From the NCBI GenBank assembly GCA_002377645.1, contig DFQF01000074.1, positions 1 to 61,276 of the forward strand: a stretch of DNA of 61,276 bases, given 5' to 3'. The notes beneath the pieces were generated by a model. That model saw only the letters and a list, made by a program, of their open reading frames with translations. It had not been told where the DNA came from and ran no database searches. The position numbers and the translations under genes are program-made. The DNA comes from Nitrospinaceae bacterium UBA3496. GTDB taxonomy: Bacteria; UBA8248. Positions 17,822 through 27,348 of this stretch are shown in pieces. Within the stretch, counting starts at the first letter, position 1. Each line of letters begins with the position of its first letter.

Positions 17822-19822
17822 TTATTTTTTATCAGAATTTACTATTTTCGATAAAATCAAATTACTCTCTTTATCCACTTTACAATTCCAAAATGGTGGA
17901 ATTATAGATGTAGCACTAAATTCAGAGACTAAAGCAGGTCCACAGAAATCTTCCCCTGGTTGTAGATTTGTACGATCAAAAACCATAGCTTCATATGATT
18001 TTCCATCAAAAACCATCTTTTGTGTTTTCTCTTTTTTCTTTTTCATATTGTCACTTTTTTTATTTAGTTCAACTGTCTTTGTAGAACCTATTGCCCTAAC
18101 TCTTATGTTAACGATTTCCACCTCTTGTTCAGAATTTAAAGTTAGATATCTTTTTTTATAAAATTTAGTAAATAACGAATACAAATCCACATGGAAGTTC
18201 GATGTAATCTCCCCAATTGGAATGGTTAGTTCGTGCGATTGTCCTAAATAACGCATATCTAAAAATTTTTCTATTTTAAATTGATTAACCCCTTCTTTTT
18301 CCAAATCTACTTTTGCTTGTTTTAGAAGAGGGGAAAAAGAGTCCTCCAAGTTTTGACTCTTAATATTCTCCAATTTCAGAAGCACTGTTTTAGAGTAATC
18401 TTTGATTATATCGGCTAAAAACATTCCTCTTGCTGAAAGGGTTCCGGGATCTGCTGGAATAAGTACTCTTTTCATATTAAGAGTTTCCGCAAGCGCACAA
18501 GCATGCATGGGTCCTGCTCCACCGAATGCCATCAGTGTAAAAATACGAGGATCATATCCTCTCTCAATACTCATAAGTCTAACAGCATTAGCCATATGTT
18601 CGTTAGCAATTGTTAAAATTCCCTCAGCAGTTTCTAATAGACTAAGAGATAATTCTTTTGCTAGAACTTTTATTCCTTTTTCTGACCTACAAGGATCAAT
18701 TTTCATCTTTCCACCAAGAAAATTCAGAGGATCTATCCTTCCTAAAAATAAATTCGCATCAGTCACAGTCACTTTATTTCCGTTTCCATAGCACATAGGC
18801 CCAGGATCTCCTCCTGCACTTTTTGGTCCTACTACAAGCGCTCCTCCTAGATCACATTCTGCAATTGAACCACCTCCTGCACCAACAGTATGAATATCAA
18901 TAACTGGCACTCTAACGGGCAGACCAGATAATTCTGTCTCAGAAGTGAAACTTAAATTCTCATCGATAATTGAGACATCAGCACTCGTTCCACCCATATC
19001 AATAGTTAAAAATTTAGATAATTTGGTTTTTTTAGCTACATGGAATGCTCCGACAACTCCTCCTGCAGGGCCAGACAAAATTGTCCTAACAGCTTCATTG
19101 CTAGCTACTTCAGAAGAAATAATTCCGCCATTACTTTGCATTACACGGAAATGTTTTAATGTTTCTTCTTTTGCAAGTTTATCTAAATAATTTTTCATCA
19201 ACGGTGATACATAGGCATTCACTGCTGTTGTACTAGTCCTCTCAAACTCCCTATATTCGGGCAAAATAAGACTAGAGACAGAAACAGGAAAACCTTCTTT
19301 TATAAAAAAATTTGATGCCTCTAACTCGTGTATATTATTTGCATAAGAATGAAGTAAACAAATTGCTAAAGATTGTATTTTGTTCCTTTTTAATTTTAAG
19401 AGTATTTTCTTTAATTCAGATTTAGAAAGATTGTGCAAAATATCACCATTTTCATTCATTCTTTCCCTTAGTCCAAAACGATTTTCTTTATCAACAATAG
19501 ATTTAGGCCTTTGGTATTTCAGATCATAAAGGACATCCCTATTCTGACGTCCAATTTCAATTACATCTTCAAACCCAGATGTTGTAATAAGACCAACTTT
19601 TGCACCCTCTCTAGACAAAAGAGCATTTGTCGCGACTGTCGAACCATGAATAAGATCAACTGGTCTATTATCAGTATTTTTTTCGGCTATCCCTTGTATG
19701 ATTGCAGTAGCCGGATTCGAAGGTGTAGAAGGCAATTTATGAACATTTAGCTTTCCATTTTCAAGAAAAACAAAATCGGTAAATGTCCCACCAGTATCAA
19801 CTGCAACACGAAAATCTGTCAA
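17822..19822 (-). CDS. hyuA: Hydantoinase A/oxoprolinase family protein
   Basis: A 666-residue ATP-binding subunit starting RVAVDTGGTFTDFVFLENG, an actin-like phosphate loop. Further landmarks are DLIHGSTVATNALLSREGAK, LSGPAGGVVGAFHVA, DMGGTSADVSI, HTVGAGGGSIAECD, and FGGAGPMHACALAE. It would activate the cyclic amide carbonyl with ATP for hydrolysis by HyuB. The start is a TTG at 19822 behind a purine-rich GAGAG. It begins a run with hyuB and the class IV aminotransferase, which could process an amino acid released from the ring; this link is inference. Confidence 0.9.
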   Translation of the reverse strand: MTDFRVAVDTGGTFTDFVFLENGKLNVHKLPSTPSNPATAIIQGIAEKNTDNRPVDLIHGSTVATNALLSREGAKVGLITTSGFEDVIEIGRQNRDVLYDLKYQRPKSIVDKENRFGLRERMNENGDILHNLSKSELKKILLKLKRNKIQSLAICLLHSYANNIHELEASNFFIKEGFPVSVSSLILPEYREFERTSTTAVNAYVSPLMKNYLDKLAKEETLKHFRVMQSNGGIISSEVASNEAVRTILSGPAGGVVGAFHVAKKTKLSKFLTIDMGGTSADVSIIDENLSFTSETELSGLPVRVPVIDIHTVGAGGGSIAECDLGGALVVGPKSAGGDPGPMCYGNGNKVTVTDANLFLGRIDPLNFLGGKMKIDPCRSEKGIKVLAKELSLSLLETAEGILTIANEHMANAVRLMSIERGYDPRIFTLMAFGGAGPMHACALAETLNMKRVLIPADPGTLSARGMFLADIIKDYSKTVLLKLENIKSQNLEDSFSPLLKQAKVDLEKEGVNQFKIEKFLDMRYLGQSHELTIPIGEITSNFHVDLYSLFTKFYKKRYLTLNSEQEVEIVNIRVRAIGSTKTVELNKKSDNMKKKKEKTQKMVFDGKSYEAMVFDRTNLQPGEDFCGPALVSEFSATSIIPPFWNCKVDKESNLILSKIVNSDKK

Positions 19823-19907
19823 TTTTTCTCTCTGAATACTTGATTTTGAAAGTTTGGTTGAAATTCAATACGACAAAAAAAGAATAATAAATGTTCTATT
19901 AAACAAA

Positions 19908-21074
19908 TCAAGAAAAAGTAGAAATTGCGTGAGAAATACGATGAATCGCTTCCTCTAAATTTTCGATACTATTTGCAAAACACATACGTAAATGATTATC
20001 TGCGTATTGGCCAAAAGCAGAACCGGGCAATGTTGCCACACCAACCTCATCAAGTAAATAATCTGACAATTTTTCCGCAGACATTGGAATTTCACTAACA
20101 TTAGGAAAAGCATAAAATGCCCCTTCCGGAAACTTACATGAGATCCCATCAATTGAATTTAAACCATTTATAAACACATCTCTCCTTTTTTTAAATTCAG
20201 TCATCATTTTAATACTATCAGCTTGTTCCCCATTCAATGCTTCTACACCAGCCATTTGAACAAAAGGGGGAACACAACTCACTGAATTTGTTATAAGTTG
20301 AGATAAAGGATCTGATAACCATGATGGAGCAGCTATAAAACCTAATCTCCATCCAGTCATTGCATAAGTCTTTGAAAAAGTCTCTAGCAAGATTGTTCTT
20401 TCGCGCATTCCATCAAGTGTCCCAATGGAAACATGGTTACCCTCAAATAACATATTCGCATAAACTTCATCAGATAAAATGACAAAATCATTCTCAATCG
20501 CAAGATTTCCTATTTCTACTAATTCTTTATAACTCAATGTACCTCCGGTAGGATTATGCGGATAATTAAGAATTAACAATCTGGTATTCTTCGAAATTCG
20601 ACTTTTCAAATCATCAATAGTAAATTTAAAATCATTTTCTTCAAGAATAGGAAGAGGCACAGGCTTAGCGCCTGCATACAATGTAACTGATTCATATACA
20701 GGGAAACCCGGATCAGGATATATCACTTCATCTCCTACTCCAGATGTAGCCATAATTGTGTAATAAAGGAATGGCTTCCCACCTGGTCCAATTACAATTT
20801 CTTCTGGGGAATATTCTCCACGTTTATTTTTTTTAATCCAATCGCAACAAGCTTCTCTAAGTTCAAGAACTCCAGCAGAAGGACAATAATGAGTATTTCC
20901 GGAACTTACTTCGTCACAAACAACATTAATAATATTTGAAGGAGTATCAAAATCAGTATCACCTATCTCGAGGTGAATAATACTTCTACCCTCCCTCTCA
21001 AGTTGATTTGCTTTAGCAAGAACAACAAAAGAGTTTTCGGTTTTTAAAAGACTCATTCTATCAGCTAGACGCAT
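19908..21074 (-). CDS. Class I/II pyridoxal-phosphate aminotransferase
   Basis: A 388-residue fold-type I aminotransferase. It contains HLEIGDTDFDTPSNI, GPGGKPFLYYTIMA, ILNYPHNPTGGTLS (substrate/PLP contacts), the aspartate in VILSDEVYANM, the PLP lysine in LLETFSKTYAMTGWRLGF, and the C-terminal arginine in LRMCFANS. Aspartate, alanine and aromatic substrates are all possible. The ATG at 21074 overlaps the maf end by 14 bases. The pairing with maf and ispB suggests a housekeeping operon position. Confidence 0.87.
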   Translation of the reverse strand: MRLADRMSLLKTENSFVVLAKANQLEREGRSIIHLEIGDTDFDTPSNIINVVCDEVSSGNTHYCPSAGVLELREACCDWIKKNKRGEYSPEEIVIGPGGKPFLYYTIMATSGVGDEVIYPDPGFPVYESVTLYAGAKPVPLPILEENDFKFTIDDLKSRISKNTRLLILNYPHNPTGGTLSYKELVEIGNLAIENDFVILSDEVYANMLFEGNHVSIGTLDGMRERTILLETFSKTYAMTGWRLGFIAAPSWLSDPLSQLITNSVSCVPPFVQMAGVEALNGEQADSIKMMTEFKKRRDVFINGLNSIDGISCKFPEGAFYAFPNVSEIPMSAEKLSDYLLDEVGVATLPGSAFGQYADNHLRMCFANSIENLEEAIHRISHAISTFS

Positions 21075-21690
21075 TAGGAAACTCCATATTATCTATATTT
21101 TGTGATATTCCAAATTCTTTCAAAACCTTCAAAATCTCCTTTAAGGGGAATCCTATTACATTAGTGTAACTCCCATTTATCTTATCCACAAGGAAATATC
21201 CTTTCCCTTGGATAGCATATCCTCCAGCTTTATCTAAAGACTCATTTTCTGATATATATTGATTTATTTCAACAGAATTGAGTTTCCGAAATTTTACTTC
21301 TGTTACTACATTTTGAATTTTTTGAGTCTTAGAAGACATAACCGAAAACCCAGTAATCACGTGATGTCGTTCTCCTGATAAAGATTTAATCATGTTAAAT
21401 GCATCTTCTAAATCTTTGGGCTTCCCTAAAATTTTTTCACCTTTCACAACAATCGTATCTGCTGCTAGTACAATACATTCAGGAAATATTTTAAGAATAC
21501 TCGAAGCTTTTGCTTCAGCAATTTGCATTGCTAGTTCTTTTGAGTTGCCGGTCTTACAAAACCCTTCTTCAATAGACGAATCTGGAGGAACAACTTTAAA
21601 TTCTATGTTTGTCTCTGTTAAAAGAGCAATTCTTCGAGGTGAACTTGAAGCTAACACCAATGAATCTTTTTTTTCAATATTGTTAATCAA
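21061..21690 (-). CDS. maf: Maf-like nucleotide pyrophosphatase
   Basis: A 209-residue Maf-family protein with LASSSPRRIALLTE near the N-terminus, VLAADTIVVKGEKILGKP with the catalytic aspartate near residue 75, LSGERHHVITGFSV, and GGYAIQGKGYFL. Such enzymes hydrolyse dTTP/UTP or modified nucleotides. The TTG at 21690 is two bases after the ispB stop and has no clear ribosome binding site, so coupling from ispB is likely. It is slightly longer than the family average because of a C-terminal tail that overlaps the next gene. Confidence 0.9.
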   Translation of the reverse strand: MINNIEKKDSLVLASSSPRRIALLTETNIEFKVVPPDSSIEEGFCKTGNSKELAMQIAEAKASSILKIFPECIVLAADTIVVKGEKILGKPKDLEDAFNMIKSLSGERHHVITGFSVMSSKTQKIQNVVTEVKFRKLNSVEINQYISENESLDKAGGYAIQGKGYFLVDKINGSYTNVIGFPLKEILKVLKEFGISQNIDNMEFPNASS

Positions 21691-21692
21691 AG

Positions 21693-22670
21693 TTAAAAAT
21701 TTCTATCAACAACAAAATCAGCCAAATAAATAAGGGACTCCAAGTATTCAGATTCTTTCATAATAGATAAAGATGATTTTGCTCTTTCTGCGTATTCTTT
21801 TGCCAAATTTCTTGTATAAGAAACTGATTCAAACTCTTCCATTAATCCAAGTACAAAACTTAAATCCTCTTCATGAAGTTCTTCCGATTCTAAAATAATT
21901 TTTTTAAGTCTTTCTTTACGAGTCTCGTCAATCCTAGACAAGAGATGTAAGAGAGGTAGAGTTATATTACCATCAGTTAAATCGTTTCCAATCTTCTTTC
22001 CAGTCTTATTTTCATCGCCCATATAATCTAATGCATCATCGATTAACTGAAATGAAAATCCTATATTCTTACCATAGGAATTAAGAGACTCAATGACACA
22101 ATCAGGAGAATCGCTTAAAATTGCACCTAACTTACAACTAGCAGCTATTAAAGCTGCAGTCTTTCTAAAAACAACTTTTAGATACTCCTCTTCTGTTATA
22201 TCTGTATTATAAAGATTTATAAGCTGCAACACTTCGCCCTCAGAGAGTAGAGTACACGCCTCGGACATTGTTTTCATAATTCGAGTATCCTTTTCAGAGG
22301 ACATAAGTTCAAAACTCTTTGCAAAAAGAAAATCACCCACTAGAACGCTTGCCTCATTCCCCCATTTTGAGTTTGCAGATGGATTTCCTCTTCTTACATC
22401 TGCATCGTCTACAACATCATCATGCAATAATGTCGCAGTATGAATAAACTCTACAACACAACTGTGTTTAATAGCTTTTTTCCCTCTATATCCACAGGCT
22501 CTAGATGAAAGAAGAAGTAGTAATGGACGTATTCTCTTTCCACCTGAGGAACTCAAATATTCACTGACATCAGGTATTAAAACTACATCAGAGTGGAAAT
22601 TTTTCTTGATCTCTTTCTCAACTTCCTCTAGGTCAGAAGAAAGTGAATTTGTGATTTCTGAAAAAATCAA
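21693..22670 (-). CDS. ispB: Long-chain polyprenyl diphosphate synthase (octaprenyl type)
   Basis: A 325-residue trans-prenyl synthase with SGGKRIRPLLLLLSSRACG, the first aspartate-rich motif LLHDDVVDDADVRRG, and the second motif LIDDALDYMGDE. The residues before the first motif are small (ATLLHDD), which fits long-chain synthases that make quinone side chains, unlike the ispA paralogue in this window. The TTG at 22670 lies 8 bases after AAGGG. Head of the minus-strand run ispB-maf-aminotransferase. Confidence 0.9.
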   Translation of the reverse strand: MIFSEITNSLSSDLEEVEKEIKKNFHSDVVLIPDVSEYLSSSGGKRIRPLLLLLSSRACGYRGKKAIKHSCVVEFIHTATLLHDDVVDDADVRRGNPSANSKWGNEASVLVGDFLFAKSFELMSSEKDTRIMKTMSEACTLLSEGEVLQLINLYNTDITEEEYLKVVFRKTAALIAASCKLGAILSDSPDCVIESLNSYGKNIGFSFQLIDDALDYMGDENKTGKKIGNDLTDGNITLPLLHLLSRIDETRKERLKKIILESEELHEEDLSFVLGLMEEFESVSYTRNLAKEYAERAKSSLSIMKESEYLESLIYLADFVVDRNF

Positions 22671-22852
22671 ATGAATGACCCTTCTTTAAAAAACAATCTA
22701 TGGCATCGAAACCGTATGCTATCGTAGTAGTTTGTATATAATAAAAACAATTACAAAAAAAAAATTAATCCTATTGCCGAAAACAACGAAATATCATACT
22801 AAATTGTCTTATTAAATCATAAGGCATTAAAAGAAAGAATTATTTTATAGAG

Positions 22853-24088
22853 ATGAAAATGGAAACATTAGCAAAAGAAAAAAGTGAAAAATATAACTAT
22901 GTATTGGTTCACTATAATGAAATAGGCATAAAAGGGAAAAATCGCTATAAATTTATTGACCTTCTCATCGACAGAATACGGAAATCATTAAATATATATG
23001 GCAAAATAATTGTAAAGAAAAAAACAGGCAGAATTTTAGTTGAATATGACTCAAAAATCTCATGGAATAAAATAGAAAAAAGCTTATCTACCTGCTTTGG
23101 TATCGCATATTTTTCTAAGACTTACAAAAGTCCGATAAATCTTCCATTAGTAAAAGATAAAATTTCAAAATTAATTTCTGACAAAGAAATACAGACTTTC
23201 AAAGTTCGAACAAGAAAAAGTTTTAAGAATATACCAATAAGTACAAAAGAATGGGACAAAGAAATTGGGTCTCATGTCCAGTCAGAACGTCATTTGCCTG
23301 TTGAACTGAAAGAAGACAACTTTACAATTTATATTGAAGTAATTCCAAATGAAGTTTACATATATTTTAAAAAAATATCCGGTTCAGGTGGTCTTCCACA
23401 GGGAATAAGTGGTCATATGACTAGTCTTCTTTCGGGAGGAATTGATTCACCTGTAGCATCATGGAGAATGATGAAAAGAGGTTGCGAGGTAATATTCGTT
23501 CATTTTCATGGAGCTCCTTTTTTGAGCCGCGTTTCTGCAGAAAAAGCCTTAGACCTTGCAGAAATTTTGAACGAATACCAGATAAATAGTAAAGTTTATC
23601 TGGTTCCCTTTGGGGAACTTCAAAAACAAATTGTTCTTTCAACCAAGCCGGAACACAGGGTTATTCTATACCGTCGTTTCATGCTTCGTATTGCTGAGTT
23701 AATTTCTAACAAAGAAAAAGTGTCTTCTCTGATTACAGGTGAAAGTTTAGGTCAGGTTGCAAGTCAAACACTTTCCAATATTTCAACTATTCAAAATGCT
23801 GTAGAGATGCCAATTTTAAGACCTTTAATCGGTATGGATAAAGAAGAAATAATAAAACAAGCAAAAGAAATTAACACTTTCGAAATTTCGATTGAACCTG
23901 ATCAAGACTGTTGTACCTTATTCGTACCCAAACACCCCGCAGTCCGATCTAAACTCTTTGTTATTGAAAAAATCGAAAGTCAACTTCCGATAGAAGATAT
24001 GATAAAAACAGTTCTTGAAAAAACTGAAATCTATATTCTAGAAAAAGGCAAAAAAAAGACTAAAATTCAACCAAATGAAATAGATTAA
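22853..24088 (+). CDS. thiI: tRNA 4-thiouridine / thiazole sulfurtransferase ThiI
   Basis: A 411-residue ThiI with an N-terminal ferredoxin-like/THUMP region (VLVHYNEIGIKGKNRYKFID) and the PP-loop ATPase motif SLLSGGIDSPVASWRMMKRG near residue 195. GESLGQVASQTLSNI and the conserved PDQDCCTLFVPKHP follow. It adenylates and thiolates U8 of tRNA. The C-terminal rhodanese domain of the E. coli enzyme is absent, as in many bacteria, so it would take sulfur directly from a cysteine desulfurase. The stop overlaps that of the convergent aldo/keto reductase. Confidence 0.93.
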   Translation: MKMETLAKEKSEKYNYVLVHYNEIGIKGKNRYKFIDLLIDRIRKSLNIYGKIIVKKKTGRILVEYDSKISWNKIEKSLSTCFGIAYFSKTYKSPINLPLVKDKISKLISDKEIQTFKVRTRKSFKNIPISTKEWDKEIGSHVQSERHLPVELKEDNFTIYIEVIPNEVYIYFKKISGSGGLPQGISGHMTSLLSGGIDSPVASWRMMKRGCEVIFVHFHGAPFLSRVSAEKALDLAEILNEYQINSKVYLVPFGELQKQIVLSTKPEHRVILYRRFMLRIAELISNKEKVSSLITGESLGQVASQTLSNISTIQNAVEMPILRPLIGMDKEEIIKQAKEINTFEISIEPDQDCCTLFVPKHPAVRSKLFVIEKIESQLPIEDMIKTVLEKTEIYILEKGKKKTKIQPNEID

Positions 24089-24996
24089 TTCACATCAATT
24101 AGCTGTTTAAGAGCCTCTGCAGGCAAGGGTTCGCAAGACATACAATTCTGTTTCGCTTGCTCTTCAGTTCTAATTCCAGGAATAACACAAGAAACATCAG
24201 GGTTAGAAACACAAAAACGTATTGCTGTCTCTGCAGGGGAAATACCTAATTGACTTGATATGTTTCTCAATTTATTTAATTTACTTTGAAATTTTCTTAT
24301 ATTGTCCGCACTTAAAATTCTACTTCTTCTATCTCCTTCAACAAATTCAAATGTTTCATCTATTCTTCCTGACAAAAAACCTCTCTTAAGTGGAACCCTT
24401 GAAATTATTCCAACATTCGCAGATTTTGCCCTAGAAAAAGCTTCTGTAGCTTCTTGGCTAATAATATTATATTCCATTTGTAAACAAGCAGCAGTCCCCT
24501 GCTCTGTTACATAATCACATTCTTCTTTTGTATTTACAGAAACACCCCAATGAGCAATTTTTCCATCTTGTTTAGCTTTGTCCAGTAGAGCATAACTATC
24601 TTCTGCCATCATATTATCAATAGTTGGATTATGCAGTTGATAATAATCAATTCTATCGACACCCAACCTTTTCAGACTTGCTTCAAGGCAATTTCCTATA
24701 TATTCAGGAGTATAGTTATATTCTCCTGTTACCATATTGTTGCCACCCTTAGTAAAAACAAGAATATCTTCATTATCTTTTCTTTCTTTCAAAAATTTTC
24801 CTATCACAGACTCACTATGTCCTTGCCCATACGCGTCGGAAGTATCAATAAAATTCATTCCATTGTCTATAGATGCGTGAAGAGCACGATTACTCTCTGA
24901 ATCATCTACAGGTCCGTAAATCTCCCCTATAGTCATAGCACCAAAACCTATAACCGTTACTTCCAAACCAGTTGATCCAAGAATACGCTTTTCCAT
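24085..24996 (-). CDS. Aldo/keto reductase
   Basis: A 303-residue NADPH-dependent (alpha/beta)8 reductase. The catalytic tetrad is visible: Asp and Tyr in FIDTSDAYGQGHSE, Lys in LVFTKGGNN, and His in YYQLHNPTID. The C-terminal cofactor-binding region reads VSCVIPGIRTEEQA. GGAGGG precedes the ATG. It is a stand-alone gene between convergent thiI and a divergent cupin gene, and the substrate is not predictable. Confidence 0.9.
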   Translation of the reverse strand: MEKRILGSTGLEVTVIGFGAMTIGEIYGPVDDSESNRALHASIDNGMNFIDTSDAYGQGHSESVIGKFLKERKDNEDILVFTKGGNNMVTGEYNYTPEYIGNCLEASLKRLGVDRIDYYQLHNPTIDNMMAEDSYALLDKAKQDGKIAHWGVSVNTKEECDYVTEQGTAACLQMEYNIISQEATEAFSRAKSANVGIISRVPLKRGFLSGRIDETFEFVEGDRRSRILSADNIRKFQSKLNKLRNISSQLGISPAETAIRFCVSNPDVSCVIPGIRTEEQAKQNCMSCEPLPAEALKQLIDVN

Positions 24997-25240
24997 CTCT
25001 TCCCTCCAAAGAAATACGGTTAATTGTAAAGATAGACTGTAAAGGCAAGTTTTTTACACTAATTTACTCTATAGTATAAAAAATCACACAAAACACCAAT
25101 AATTGAAAAATTTTAATTTCAAAAATAGATAGGAAAATTTCTATTTTATTATATTGATTCAATTTAGCTTTTTAACAATATCAGATACTATTTTTAATAC
25201 CTAATAAAAACAGCCTAATAGACAAAAGGGGATAAAACTC

Positions 25241-25666
25241 ATGCCTTACTATAATTTATATGGAATGGAGAAATTGAGAGAAAGTGAAACTCCTCTTGCC
25301 GAAATACAAAAAGTAAAAGGAGAATTTATGAAAACGGGTCTTGTCACTTACAATCAAGGTGGACACCCACGACCCCATTTCCATCCAAACGAAGAACAAT
25401 TTGTTTTTATATTAGAGGGAAAAAGATATTCGATTCTAGGAGATGAAGAAAAAGTTGTAGGTCCAGGCGACCTGCTACACATCCCAAGAAATACTCGTCA
25501 TTGTGCTATTACTCTAGATGAAAAATGTGTTGCATACGTTACTAAAAGTCCAGCTGGCACAGGTCATCTTGCTCAAGATTATAACGAATCTGACGATGCG
25601 GATGAGGTAGAAAAAAGGCTCCAAGAAAAACTTGAAGAATATAAGAAAACTGGGACTATAAAGTAA
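25241..25666 (+). CDS. Cupin-domain protein
   Basis: A 141-residue single-domain cupin. Motif 1 reads HPRPHFHPNEEQFVFILEGK and carries the metal ligands His-x-His and Glu; motif 2 reads GPGDLLHIPRNTRHCAI with the last His. A charged C-terminal helix follows. It begins a plus-strand group with the CocE-type hydrolase and M20 amidohydrolase (26-base and 9-base gaps), so it may bind or modify a related substrate. AAGGGG lies before the ATG. Confidence 0.85.
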   Translation: MPYYNLYGMEKLRESETPLAEIQKVKGEFMKTGLVTYNQGGHPRPHFHPNEEQFVFILEGKRYSILGDEEKVVGPGDLLHIPRNTRHCAITLDEKCVAYVTKSPAGTGHLAQDYNESDDADEVEKRLQEKLEEYKKTGTIK

Positions 25667-25692
25667 AAAACTATTTATATTGAAAGGGAAAA

Positions 25693-27339
25693 ATGAACTC
25701 TAATTTCATTCCAAACGATCCGGAAAGAGTCCGAAATATTTATCCATCAGTAACTCCTCAATGGCCTTTCAATCAACCCCCAAAGACCAGAGAAAGTTCT
25801 CAGCCCATATACAATATTCAATCTGATACAAACTTAAAAATTATGATGAGAGATGGCGTAAGAATAGCAGCAGATGTTTTCAGACCTAGTTCGAGTGGTC
25901 AAAAATTTCCCGCACTATTAGCAATTTCACCATATACTAAAGGGCTTCAATCTACGAACGTTCCGATTGCCCAAAACGAAGCAGGAATAACTGAGTTTTG
26001 GGTTCCAAGGGGCTATGCACATATAATTATTGACTCAAGAGGAACAAATGACTCAGAGGGAAAATTCGATAACAGAGGAGAAATAGAACAACAAGACTTT
26101 GTAGAATTAATATATTGGGCTGCAAATCAATCCTGGTGTGATGGAACCGTTGGGATGGTAGGTTGCTCTTATTTTTCTTTAGTTCAACTTTTATCTGCAA
26201 AACACCAACCCGAACCACTAAAAGCAATCTTTCCTTATGATGCATGGACAGATAGATACAGACACCTTTTTTATCCTGGAGGAATACCTCAAACCGGATA
26301 TATGTGGATGTGGTTTTCTGCAATGTCAAACCTACATTTTAACAGTGGGAGATCAAATGATTTATCAGGTCTAATAGAAATGATGGAAGAAGGCATGGGA
26401 TTTGAAAATCCATTTGATGGAGAATTTCATTGGAAATCTTCACCTCAACCTTTTTTAAAACAAATTAAAATCCCGACATATTTAGGTTCTGACTGGTCAT
26501 TTTACTGGGATCATCTACCTGGAGTCTTTGCTGGGTGGGAAGAAATTCAAGATCCACCCAAAAGAATGCTAGTAGGTCCTAAACCTTCACCTTGGAGACC
26601 TTTTGCCGCATATCACCAAGAAACTTTACGTTGGTATGATCAATGGCTTAAAGGAATGGATACGGGTGTTATGGATGGACCACCCATACAGCTTTTTATT
26701 CAAGGAACAAACAAATGGAGAGGAGAAAACGAGTGGCCTCTTAACAGAACAGAATGGAAAAAATTATATCTTGGAGGTCCTGATTCTGGATTAGAAGGAA
26801 CCTTAACTGATTCAGAACAAAGTCAATCAGAAAGATCGTACATAAATGACCCTTTATCATCTGAGTGGCGTTACGGACATCCTAGACTTATTTACAGAAC
26901 AGAAGCATTATCTGAACCTATAGAAATCACAGGTCCTTTATCTCTTCATTTAGTAGCTCATTCAAGCGCAGAAGACGTAGATTGGATTGTTTATCTATTC
27001 GATGAATCTCCAGAGGGTACGGCCCGTTTATTAACAAGAGGTTGTCTACGTGCTTCTCACAGAGAAGTAGATGCCTCTAAATCAAAACCGGGAAGACCTT
27101 GGCATCCCCACGATAGAAAAATACTCCTCATACCCAATCAGACAGAAATTTTTGAGATTGAGATAGTTCCAACCTCCAATATTTTTCTTAAAGATCACCG
27201 AATTCGACTAGAAATTTGTAGTTGTACCTCAGCTGTTAAACGTGTCGCATATTTAGACACCTTAGCAGTAAAAGCAAAAAATACTGTTATAGAAGGACAA
27301 AATGGTTCATACTTATTTTATTCTTCGATTCCTTCTTGA
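25693..27339 (+). CDS. CocE/NonD (S15-type) acyl hydrolase, copy 1
   Basis: A 548-residue hydrolase of the cocaine esterase/X-Pro dipeptidyl peptidase group. It shows MRDGVRIAADVFRP, PYTKG, YAHIIIDSRGTNDSEG and the nucleophile elbow VGMVGCSYFSLVQ with the serine. A C-terminal jelly-roll follows (ITGPLSLHLVAHSSAEDVDW, LTRGCLRASHR). The GPWxH motif that usually holds the catalytic histidine is replaced by VGPKPSPWRPFAAYHQ, so the histidine may come from AAYH. A closely related copy is at 49073-50698. It probably cleaves an ester or amide; the substrate is unknown. Confidence 0.87.
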   Translation: MNSNFIPNDPERVRNIYPSVTPQWPFNQPPKTRESSQPIYNIQSDTNLKIMMRDGVRIAADVFRPSSSGQKFPALLAISPYTKGLQSTNVPIAQNEAGITEFWVPRGYAHIIIDSRGTNDSEGKFDNRGEIEQQDFVELIYWAANQSWCDGTVGMVGCSYFSLVQLLSAKHQPEPLKAIFPYDAWTDRYRHLFYPGGIPQTGYMWMWFSAMSNLHFNSGRSNDLSGLIEMMEEGMGFENPFDGEFHWKSSPQPFLKQIKIPTYLGSDWSFYWDHLPGVFAGWEEIQDPPKRMLVGPKPSPWRPFAAYHQETLRWYDQWLKGMDTGVMDGPPIQLFIQGTNKWRGENEWPLNRTEWKKLYLGGPDSGLEGTLTDSEQSQSERSYINDPLSSEWRYGHPRLIYRTEALSEPIEITGPLSLHLVAHSSAEDVDWIVYLFDESPEGTARLLTRGCLRASHREVDASKSKPGRPWHPHDRKILLIPNQTEIFEIEIVPTSNIFLKDHRIRLEICSCTSAVKRVAYLDTLAVKAKNTVIEGQNGSYLFYSSIPS

Positions 27340-27348
27340 GGTTTTAAA

